A stretch of 5,758 nt of DNA, from contig CALPUC020000062.1 in the NCBI GenBank assembly GCA_943326655.2, forward strand, positions 1 to 5,758. The letters are read 5' to 3'. The notes under the pieces are model-generated. The model was given only the letters and a program-made list of their open reading frames with translations. It made no database searches and was not told the origin of the DNA. Shown here one piece after another: positions 1 to 5,758 of the stretch. A program made the translations under genes and the position numbers. Source of the DNA: Rhodoluna limnophila (GTDB lineage: Bacteria; Actinomycetota; Actinomycetes; Actinomycetales; Microbacteriaceae). Every line of letters starts with the position of its first letter. Positions within the stretch are counted from its first letter, which is position 1.

Positions 1-2257
1 GGATTACCTAACCATGTTCGGTACCGAGGCTCGAACGGTTAGGCAGTTCCCACTGACTACCTCTTGGCGAAACCCAAAGGTTGTCCTCGACCTTGCGAAC
101 CTCGTTTTGCAACCGCTTTCGGAACCGGCAAAGTTTCTGCAAGGCCGGCCAAAACTTGCCGAGGTAGATGTTCGTCCACTCCAACCTTCTGAGTATGCAG
201 TTGACGGTGAAATCACTATCAAGTTTGCCGACGAGGTCACTAACGAGGCCAAATTTGTTGCCGAATGGCTGACTCGGAACCTCGCTGCTTCCTCAGGTGC
301 AGAGGCGCCAAGCGCTGCAGTGCTAATGAGGTCACGAGCCCTGATACCCGTATTTGAGAACGAATTGCGTAATGCGGGCCTCCACGTTGAGGTGGTTGGT
401 ATCGGCGGACTACTGGAGTCGCCAGAAATTGTCGACCTGATTGCAGCACTTCGAGTAATTCACTTCCCGGCGGCTGGCGCTAATCTAATGCGTCTTCTGG
501 CCGGACCTCGATGGCAAATCGAACCAAAAGATCTTGAGCGCTTGAGTCGATACTCTCGAAACTTGGCAAAATTCTGGAATCGCGACAGCGGCAAGGTATC
601 GGGTGCCGAAGCTGAGGCTTCAATCATCGATGCTCTAGACAACTTAATCGACGAAGAAGATACCGACCGAATTCCTAACTTCTCGGATCGCGGTTTGGCC
701 AGTCTGAAGAATTGCGCCGAGCTTCTTCGAATGCTGCGCACCAGAACCGGAATGCCGTTGCCCGAGTTCGTTCGAGCCGTGGAACAGGAACTCTGGCTAG
801 ACATAGAGCTCGCAGCCAACCCGAAACGCCAGGAGCCGATGGCTAACCTAAACGCTTTTGCCAACCTCGTGGCTGGTTATGCCGAAGGGTCAAACCCGAC
901 ACTCGGTGGCTTCTTGGAGTGGTTGGAGTATGCCGACCAGATGGACAGATTCGAGACGCCGGCAATTGCAGCCAGACCAGGTGTTGTGCAGTTGATCACC
1001 GCTCATGCTGCTAAGGGGCTCGAGTGGGATTTGGTAGCAGTTCCCAACATGGTTGAAGGCACATTCCCGGGCGTTCAATCTACTCAGGGATGGCTATCCG
1101 CGGGGGAGCTTCCATTCCCGCTCCGAGGAGATGCAAACTCGCTTCCAGTTATCAATCTTGATTCCTGTTCTGATCAAACTGACGCCGGTAAGGCAATAAC
1201 GGCATTCAAGGAAGATCAGCGCGAATACCTGATGCGTGAAGAGCGCCGAGTGGCTTACGTTGCGATGACCCGACCAAAACAGAAACTACTTCTGTCAGGC
1301 GCGCGTTGGAAAGCTGGTGTAAAAAACGCCGTGAAACCGAGTGAGTTCTTAGTGGATGCCGCCATGCTAAACGACCCCCGAATTGTGGTCGTCGACAAGA
1401 CAAACGATCCCTTCAACCCGCTGCCACTTTACGAAGAAATTCCGGAAAACCCAATCGACCAGAGTGCCATCACCGAAGTTTGGCCGATGGAGCCTCTCGG
1501 AGTACACCATCGAGAGAAAGTTGAACAGAGTAAGTCGGCGGTTGAAGCGGCTATTGAAGATCCCGCTCCCAGAAGGTCTGAAATAGACAAGACCATCGAC
1601 CGGCTACTGCTGGAGCGCGATGAGCTTCTTCGCAGATCTGAACAGGTGAAACTTCCAGTTCGAATTCCAGCCTCGAGATTCAAAGAATTTGTTTACGACC
1701 TTCCGAAGATTGTCGAGATGTATCGCCGCCCTATGCCCGAGCAGCCTTACAAGCAAACTATGGCTGGCACGCTTTTTCACGCCTGGGTAGAGCAGCGGTT
1801 CGGTGTGCTGAGTGCTTCCGATGAGTTGGATGCGATTGAGTTTTCCAAGGATGCCGATCAAACGCAAAAAACCGTTGAGGAGTTACGGGAGATTTTTGAA
1901 AACTCTCGGTTTGCAAAGATGACCCCGCATTCGATTGAGTCTGAAATCCAAGTCACCATCAAAGGCAACACTTTCATCTGCAAGCTCGATGCTGTTTTCA
2001 AAACCGACGGCGGCTATGAAATAGTCGACTGGAAAACCGGTAAACCCCCGGTCGGAGACAAAGAAATTGCTGAACGTTCGCTTCAGTTGGCTCTCTACCG
2101 AATGGCTTTTGCAAGACTTCACAAGGTTGCGGTTGAAGAGATCGAAGTGTGTCTCTACTACGTGGCAGACGATCTCGAAATCAAGCCGGAAGAAGTTCCT
2201 TCGGAAACCGAGCTAATCTCGCTCTGGGACTCTGTTTTGGAGAAAGTAGCCGACTAA
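1..2257 (+). CDS. adnB: AdnB-like ATP-dependent helicase-nuclease, C-terminal part (5' partial)
   Basis: C-terminal part of a UvrD/Rep-type (SF1A) helicase fused to a RecB-like PD-(D/E)XK nuclease, expected to act with AdnA in resecting double-strand breaks. The frame is open to the left edge (codons from base 2). The ATG at 14 is internal, because it lies about 13 codons before motif IV (LTTSWRNP, bases 53-76). Numbering from that ATG: motif V with HAAKGLEWD near 330-339, motif VI EERRVAYVAMTRP at 409-421 with the arginine finger at 1271-1273, and a linker RRPMPEQP. The nuclease follows: GTLFHAWVE (His589), Asp659 in LDAVF, Asp672 and Lys674 in VDWKTG, and Gln691/Tyr695 in QLALY. The nuclease motifs look intact. 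About 300 residues with Walker A/B are missing upstream, which would give the ~1,050-residue size usual for AdnB. The stop is TAA at 2255-2257. AdnB is preferred over AdnA because of position beside nudC-uvrD2; the subunit call is an inference. Confidence 0.87.
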   Translation, partial: DYLTMFGTEARTVRQFPLTTSWRNPKVVLDLANLVLQPLSEPAKFLQGRPKLAEVDVRPLQPSEYAVDGEITIKFADEVTNEAKFVAEWLTRNLAASSGAEAPSAAVLMRSRALIPVFENELRNAGLHVEVVGIGGLLESPEIVDLIAALRVIHFPAAGANLMRLLAGPRWQIEPKDLERLSRYSRNLAKFWNRDSGKVSGAEAEASIIDALDNLIDEEDTDRIPNFSDRGLASLKNCAELLRMLRTRTGMPLPEFVRAVEQELWLDIELAANPKRQEPMANLNAFANLVAGYAEGSNPTLGGFLEWLEYADQMDRFETPAIAARPGVVQLITAHAAKGLEWDLVAVPNMVEGTFPGVQSTQGWLSAGELPFPLRGDANSLPVINLDSCSDQTDAGKAITAFKEDQREYLMREERRVAYVAMTRPKQKLLLSGARWKAGVKNAVKPSEFLVDAAMLNDPRIVVVDKTNDPFNPLPLYEEIPENPIDQSAITEVWPMEPLGVHHREKVEQSKSAVEAAIEDPAPRRSEIDKTIDRLLLERDELLRRSEQVKLPVRIPASRFKEFVYDLPKIVEMYRRPMPEQPYKQTMAGTLFHAWVEQRFGVLSASDELDAIEFSKDADQTQKTVEELREIFENSRFAKMTPHSIESEIQVTIKGNTFICKLDAVFKTDGGYEIVDWKTGKPPVGDKEIAERSLQLALYRMAFARLHKVAVEEIEVCLYYVADDLEIKPEEVPSETELISLWDSVLEKVAD

Positions 2258-3348
2258 AACAGTTGGTCGTCTGATTTGGTTGGAAGCTCGATCGGCCGGG
2301 TTCTGAGATCGCTCACGTCAACCGATTCGTCGGCGACTTCTGCAATCACAACGTGGCTGTCGGTTTCAATCAAAACCTCTTCTGGTTCCACGAAATGAGG
2401 CAGAGCGCTGCTAAACGCAATTATGCCCAGAGGCATTGCCGACCCATCTTCGACTTTCTCAGCGATACCCTCTAGATGCGATACTGCCCACTGGGCTTCG
2501 TCTTCGTTGTTCGCTGAAATTGAAGTCACTAAATATGATGCGAAAGCCAACTCGCTGTAAAGGGTGGCTCGCTGCGCCAGGTTTTGATCGACGTCGTCAC
2601 GTACTTCTAGGTAGGCAAATCTAACCGCATCGAAAAGGTCGTTGTCGGTCTGAGCGGCAAAGCCAATGAAGTCTTGCGCTGGGTCGCCGATTTCTAAATT
2701 CGACCAACCAAGAATTCCACTTACTTCCTCGCCAAGCTCGAGAACATTCGAACCAATCAGGTTTCCGTGCACAACAGTCGGTTGGAATCTGAACAAGTCG
2801 AGGTCTTCTAGAGCGAGCTCCCAGCGCTGAAGAAGAGTTGCCGGCACTCGCCCGCTGGAAGCGGCTCTGTCCAATTCAGAAAGTCGAGATTCTCGGATTT
2901 CACTCGCCGAGTACTCGGGCATACCGGCTTGTCTGATTGCATCAATGCTTAGGGAATGAATTGCACCAATCGATTTGCCCAGGCTGTTCACAATCTGACT
3001 ATTTGCTCGAAGCGAATTGAAATCAACATTTGTGCCGTAAACAAACTCCAATACCTGAAGAGTATTGCCATTAGGGCCGGTGCTTTCCGCGACCAGCGCC
3101 GGAATTGTGAAGGGCAGAGTGCCGGCGTTCTTGACAGCCCGAACGGCTTGGGTCTCGGTTGCAAGCTCTAGGTTGCCTTTAGCGTTTCGCGACTCTCGAA
3201 CGACGTACTGGATTCCGTCTGAGTCGGTTAGTAAAGCCGAGTTGACAGGACCGCGACCCTCGCTGGGAAGAGAACGTGCCTGTTTGAACTTTGCAGACGG
3301 AACAATCGACTTTGCTAGCGCCGCTAAAATCAAGGGAGAACTTGCCAT
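2254..3348 (-). CDS. Phosphotransferase-fold (APH/macrolide kinase-like) protein, probably catalytically degenerate
   Basis: A 364-residue protein with the aminoglycoside/macrolide phosphotransferase (APH, protein-kinase-like) fold, predicted cytosolic with no signal peptide or membrane segment. The N-lobe is residues ~1-105, with YVVRESR near 48-54 where a Lys/Arg normally contacts ATP, and Glu65 as a possible partner. The C-lobe carries the catalytic-loop equivalent VVHGNLIGSN (192-201) and the metal-loop equivalent GILGWSNLEIGDPAQDF (211-227). In active APH enzymes these read HGDxxxxN and IDWxxxxxGDPxxD. Here the base Asp is Asn196 and the metal-binding Asp is Gly214, while His194, Asn201, Asp222 and Asp226 remain. 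An acidic tail covers ~320-364. The ATG at 3346-3348 fits family N-termini (short, then SSPLILAALA). Its stop TAG overlaps the adnB stop. A resistance function should not be assumed. The substrate is unknown, and a regulatory or pseudokinase role is possible. Confidence 0.8.
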   Translation of the reverse strand: MASSPLILAALAKSIVPSAKFKQARSLPSEGRGPVNSALLTDSDGIQYVVRESRNAKGNLELATETQAVRAVKNAGTLPFTIPALVAESTGPNGNTLQVLEFVYGTNVDFNSLRANSQIVNSLGKSIGAIHSLSIDAIRQAGMPEYSASEIRESRLSELDRAASSGRVPATLLQRWELALEDLDLFRFQPTVVHGNLIGSNVLELGEEVSGILGWSNLEIGDPAQDFIGFAAQTDNDLFDAVRFAYLEVRDDVDQNLAQRATLYSELAFASYLVTSISANNEDEAQWAVSHLEGIAEKVEDGSAMPLGIIAFSSALPHFVEPEEVLIETDSHVVIAEVADESVDVSDLRTRPIELPTKSDDQLF

Positions 3349-3360
3349 AAGTTCAGGTTA
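3349..3360 (-). promoter_or_regulatory. Candidate leaderless promoter (-10) for the phosphotransferase-like gene
   Basis: Read on the minus strand, TAACCT (3360 to 3355) is followed by six bases, GAACTT, and then the ATG at 3348. TAACCT fits the actinobacterial -10 pattern TANNNT and sits at -12 to -7 if transcription starts at the A of ATG. No Shine-Dalgarno sequence is visible before this ATG, which agrees with a leaderless mRNA. The -35 position (about 3378-3383, GCCACG) does not resemble TTGACA and lies in the left arm of the inverted repeat. The hexamer is short, so chance is a real alternative. Confidence 0.4.
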
Positions 3361-3377
3361 GAAGAAGCAAGCCGTGC

Positions 3378-3394
3378 CGTGGCGTTACGCCACG
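3378..3394. repeat. Perfect 7-bp inverted repeat in the divergent intergenic region
   Basis: CGTGGCG, TTA, CGCCACG: two perfect 7-bp arms around a 3-base centre, with five or six G/C pairs in the stem. It lies midway between the divergent phosphotransferase-like gene and nudC. It ends 9 bases before the nudC Shine-Dalgarno sequence and spans about -46 to -30 relative to the minus-strand ATG. No run of T follows it on either strand, so it does not look like an intrinsic terminator. It could be an operator for a dimeric regulator or a hairpin in the nudC 5' leader. No known regulator site is recognised. Confidence 0.6.
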
Positions 3395-3403
3395 CTAATG
3401 CCA

Positions 3404-3412
3404 GAGGAAGGG
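3404..3412 (+). promoter_or_regulatory. Shine-Dalgarno sequence fixing the TTG start of nudC
   Basis: GAGGAAGGG lies 7 bases upstream of TTG at 3420-3422. The only upstream in-frame extension ends at a TAA stop at 3396-3398 and contains no ATG, GTG or TTG. The first in-frame ATG is more than 40 codons downstream. Together these make TTG the credible start. I could not identify a convincing plus-strand promoter in the 71-bp gap. Confidence 0.75.
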
Positions 3413-3419
3413 TGAAATC

Positions 3420-4334
3420 TTGACAGACAAAGTTCAACTCAATTTACCCCTTGCCGAAGTGGCGTTAGACCGTGATTATCTGAGCAGATCAAACGCTAAT
3501 CTGTTCGACGAACTCTGGTTGAATCCGCGAACCCGTGTGTTGTTGATGTTTGAACAGCGAGTTCTCCTGACCTCAACAAGCGAGCTAAAGTTTTTCTCTC
3601 CGGAAACCGTGAGCTCCTCAGGCTTGTTGGTTTTCCTGGGTAACACCGTGCAAGCTGGAGACCCAATTGTTCTGCAGGTCATTGATGAACAGACGGCACT
3701 GAGCATTGAGGCCGATTCCGATCGCTGGCATCACCTTCGTCGAAGCGGCATTGGTTTGTCGTCCTCTGAGGCAGCAATTTTCACCCAAGCTCTGGCCTTG
3801 GCAAACTGGCACCAAACTCATCAATTCTGCCCAGCTTGCGGCGGAAGAACGCTGGTGCAAAAAGCCGGCTGGGTTAGATTTTGCGAGCCGGAAGACAGAG
3901 AGATTTACCCGAGAACCGATCCGGCGATCATTGTTGGGGTAATTGATGACCAGGATCGAATTTTGCTCGGGTCTCAAGGAATTTGGGAAGAAAATCGATT
4001 CAGCATCTTGGCCGGTTTCGTTGAGCCAGGGGAGTCACTCGAGGCTGCAGTGATTCGGGAGATGCAGGAGGAGGCTGGAATTGTGGTGCAAGAACCTAAG
4101 TTTCTAGGTTCGCAGGCATGGCCATTCCCCTTCTCACTGATGTTTGGGTACACCGCGAAGTTTGCAGGCGGAAACGTGATCCCAGACGGTGAAGAAATCG
4201 TGAAACTCCGCTGGTTTACACGCGAAGAGTTGAAGGCTGAGTCGCACGCGCTGATGCTTCCCGGGAAACTTTCTATTGCTAGGTCGATAATTGAGCACTG
4301 GCTCGGCGAAGAGCTTCAGGGTCAGGATCGCTAG
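3420..4334 (+). CDS. nudC: NudC-type NAD(H) diphosphatase / RNA deNADding Nudix hydrolase
   Basis: A 304-residue Nudix hydrolase, close to actinobacterial NudC size and longer than the ~257-residue E. coli enzyme. The family splits NAD(H) into NMN(H) and AMP and can remove NAD caps from RNA 5' ends in the cytosol. An N-terminal NUDIX-like domain (~1-125) precedes a zinc-ribbon-like segment with Cys137, Cys140 and Cys155. The usual fourth Cys position (158) is Glu, followed by YPRTDPAII. A complete Nudix box GX5EX7REUXEEXGU spans residues 199-221 (bases 4014-4082). The NudC signature follows as SQAWPFPFSLM from residue 231, where SQPWPFPxS is usual; Pro is replaced by Ala at 233. The start is TTG, supported by a strong Shine-Dalgarno. 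The stop TAG shares its last base with the uvrD2 start, indicating one operon. The identification is firm; the effect of the signature change is unknown. Confidence 0.95.
   Translation: MTDKVQLNLPLAEVALDRDYLSRSNANLFDELWLNPRTRVLLMFEQRVLLTSTSELKFFSPETVSSSGLLVFLGNTVQAGDPIVLQVIDEQTALSIEADSDRWHHLRRSGIGLSSSEAAIFTQALALANWHQTHQFCPACGGRTLVQKAGWVRFCEPEDREIYPRTDPAIIVGVIDDQDRILLGSQGIWEENRFSILAGFVEPGESLEAAVIREMQEEAGIVVQEPKFLGSQAWPFPFSLMFGYTAKFAGGNVIPDGEEIVKLRWFTREELKAESHALMLPGKLSIARSIIEHWLGEELQGQDR
4324..4327 (+). promoter_or_regulatory. Shine-Dalgarno of uvrD2 inside the end of nudC
   Basis: AGGA lies 6 bases before GTG at 4334-4336, within the last nudC codons. The nudC TAG (4332-4334) shares its G with this GTG, so translation of the two genes is probably coupled. 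The short match is ordinary; the spacing and the family N-terminus (LLEALDPEQRQAA) support the start. Confidence 0.55.
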
Positions 4335-5758
4335 TGGATCCCGAACTGTTACTCGAAGCGCTGGATCCGGAACAGCGGCAGGCGGCCATGGCTCTGGTTG
4401 GCCCAACTTGCATTCTGGCAGGGGCCGGCACTGGAAAGACCCGAACCGTAACCCATCGAATTGCCTACGGAATAGCCAAAGGGCAGTTTGCTGCAAATCG
4501 AGTTCTTGCGCTCACCTATACCAGCCGCGCCGCAGGCGAATTGCGCGCACGTCTCCGTCAACTGGGAATCCCAGGGGTAGCGGTTAAAACTTTTCACGCG
4601 GCGGCTCTCAGCCAACTCGAATACTTCTGGCCACAACTTGCTGGAGTTCCATCGCCCAACGTGCTTACTTCGAAATCGAAACTCATCGCCCAGGCGGCAG
4701 AGTCGCTCAAAATCCACTTCGATGCGGCAATCCTGAGAGATGTAGCGGCCGAAATCGAGTGGCGAAAATACACCATGCGATCAATCGAACAATACGAGTT
4801 GGGGCTTCCCAATCGCCCGCAGGTTGCGGGGATAAAACCAGCCCAGCTAGTTGAGCTCTTGAAAACCTATGAAGATCTGAAGATTAAGGCCCAAAGGCTC
4901 GACTGGGAAGACGTTTTGATTCTGACCCTCGGCATGCTGCAGGCGGAACCGCGAGTTTTAGCTCACGTGCAACAGCAGTATCGCTTCTTTACCGTCGACG
5001 AGTACCAGGACATTTCTCCTCTCCAAAACGCTCTGCTAGAGGCATGGCTGGGTGACCGAAGTGACATTTGCGTTGTCGGCGACCCGAATCAAACCATTTA
5101 CTCTTTTACCGGAGCTTCCAGTGGCTACCTACTCGAGTTTGCAGATACTTATCCCGACGCTACGGTGGTAAACCTCACTCGCAACTACCGATCTACCGGC
5201 CACATCATTAGTACTGCCAACCGAGTGGTCAGCAATGAAACAAACTTAGAGGAATTGGTTTCGCAAAATGAGCTGGGGTCTGAGCCGGTCATCATGCAGT
5301 GCGCAGATTCGGTAGAAGAAGCCAACACAATCGCCTCGGAGATTTCCAAGCAACTCGCACGAGGTGTTAAGGCGAACGAGATTGCAGTTCTCTATCGAGT
5401 GAATTCTCAATCTGAAGCTTTTGAGAAGGCTCTGGCCGATCGAGGCATCGACTACCAGGTTCGCGGAGGCGAGAGATTCTTCAATCGCCCAGAGATTTTG
5501 CAGGTGATGCGATTGGTGCGAGCCGAGCTCATTACCCCGACTACCAAATCCCTTTACGAAGTTGTTTCGGATGCTTGCCGGGAACTGGGTTGGAAATCTA
5601 AAGAGCCTGCCGAGTCCGGCGCCGCGCGCGAGAAATGGGAAGCACTGAATTCCTACCTCGCCATCGTCGACGAGATGCCCGAAGAGTCTTCTCTCGAAGA
5701 TTTTGTCAAGGAAGTGGACGAGCGAGTGCGCTCTCAGCATGAACCGATCAAGGCAGCC
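4334..5758 (+). CDS. uvrD2: UvrD2-like ATP-dependent DNA helicase (3' partial)
   Basis: The first 475 codons of a UvrD/Rep/PcrA-family (SF1A) 3'-5' DNA helicase, open to the right edge. Motifs in order, numbered from the GTG: Q-motif LDPEQRQAA 10-18, Walker A GAGTGKT 30-36 (bases 4421-4441), motif Ia around LTYTSRAAGELRARL, motif II VDEYQD 221-226 (from 4994), motif III VVGDPNQTIYSF ending at 258, motif IV LTRNYRS 281-287, and IAVLYRVNSQS from 350 with GGERFFNRPEI from 378. The ATPase residues look intact. UvrD2 is preferred over UvrD1/PcrA because of the N-terminal style and the nudC neighbour. The rest of domain 2A/2B, motifs V and VI, and the HRDC and tetracysteine regions that define mycobacterial UvrD2 would be outside the window, so the subtype is not proven here. 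It follows nudC with a one-base overlap. Expected role: DNA unwinding in repair or replication. Confidence 0.9.
   Translation, partial: MDPELLLEALDPEQRQAAMALVGPTCILAGAGTGKTRTVTHRIAYGIAKGQFAANRVLALTYTSRAAGELRARLRQLGIPGVAVKTFHAAALSQLEYFWPQLAGVPSPNVLTSKSKLIAQAAESLKIHFDAAILRDVAAEIEWRKYTMRSIEQYELGLPNRPQVAGIKPAQLVELLKTYEDLKIKAQRLDWEDVLILTLGMLQAEPRVLAHVQQQYRFFTVDEYQDISPLQNALLEAWLGDRSDICVVGDPNQTIYSFTGASSGYLLEFADTYPDATVVNLTRNYRSTGHIISTANRVVSNETNLEELVSQNELGSEPVIMQCADSVEEANTIASEISKQLARGVKANEIAVLYRVNSQSEAFEKALADRGIDYQVRGGERFFNRPEILQVMRLVRAELITPTTKSLYEVVSDACRELGWKSKEPAESGAAREKWEALNSYLAIVDEMPEESSLEDFVKEVDERVRSQHEPIKAA

Noticed and set aside
14..16. ATG as the true start of the helicase-nuclease
   Set aside because: The frame is open upstream to the window edge, and the protein would start at helicase motif IV without Walker A or B. 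The real start is outside the window.
2249..2267. Possible hairpin at the convergent junction (CCGACT-AAAAC-AGTTGG)
   Set aside because: The plus-strand stem needs one or two G-U pairs and has no following T run; on the minus strand the wobble pair becomes an A-C mismatch. It is too weak to call a terminator.
2254..3348. Antibiotic-resistance kinase
   Set aside because: The fold resembles macrolide/aminoglycoside kinases, but the catalytic Asp and metal-binding Asp are replaced and the gene sits in a housekeeping repair cluster with no sign of mobility.
3065..3361. 98-codon plus-strand open frame antisense to the phosphotransferase-like gene
   Set aside because: The minus-strand frame has the coherent phosphotransferase fold; this frame has no family resemblance and no convincing ribosome-binding site.
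3349..3419. SOS (LexA) box for the repair genes
   Set aside because: No GAAC-N4-GTTC-like site is present in this gap, and the palindrome found there has a different sequence.
4291..4717. Open frames on both strands overlapping the nudC end and uvrD2 start
   Set aside because: These are out-of-frame shadows. The frame from 4334 carries the Q-motif and Walker A of the helicase.
5246..5740. 164-codon open frame on the minus strand
   Set aside because: It lies wholly opposite uvrD2, which has clear helicase motifs throughout this region, and its translation shows no recognisable domain. It is a shadow frame.

Overview
The window looks like a chromosomal segment of an actinobacterium, probably a Microbacteriaceae-type genome of moderate GC. 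Base composition looks close to even, well below most of the family, as in small-genome freshwater or marine 'Luna'-type lineages. The lineage is inferred from protein features and gene order only; no rRNA or marker gene is present.

Layout: (1) 1-2257, plus strand: the C-terminal ~750 residues of an AdnB-type helicase-nuclease. It begins at helicase motif IV, so the Walker A half lies upstream of the window. (2) 2254-3348, minus strand: a 364-residue aminoglycoside/macrolide-phosphotransferase-fold protein. It is convergent with adnB, their stop codons overlap in the tetranucleotide CTAA, and two catalytic Asp positions of the fold are substituted. (3) 3349-3419: a 71-bp divergent intergenic region with a perfect 7-bp inverted repeat and a possible leaderless promoter for the minus-strand gene. 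(4) 3420-4334, plus strand: nudC, with a TTG start behind a strong Shine-Dalgarno sequence. (5) 4334-5758, plus strand: uvrD2, with a GTG start overlapping the nudC stop by one base and running off the window end. There is no gene-free stretch longer than 71 bp.

From general knowledge, the order adnA-adnB-(variable gene)-nudC-uvrD2 is a conserved actinobacterial neighbourhood; in Mycobacterium tuberculosis it runs roughly Rv3202c to Rv3198c, with a putative ion channel in the variable slot. Here that slot holds the oppositely oriented phosphotransferase-like gene. AdnAB resects double-strand breaks, UvrD2 is a 3'-5' DNA helicase, and NudC hydrolyses NAD(H) and can remove NAD caps from RNA. 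The segment is therefore a genome-maintenance and nucleotide-housekeeping block.

I see no mobile element, CRISPR array, tRNA or rRNA, and no strong evidence for a wholly new system. The most unusual points are the predicted catalytic loss in the phosphotransferase-like protein, the altered SQPWPFP signature in NudC, and the compact divergent control region.
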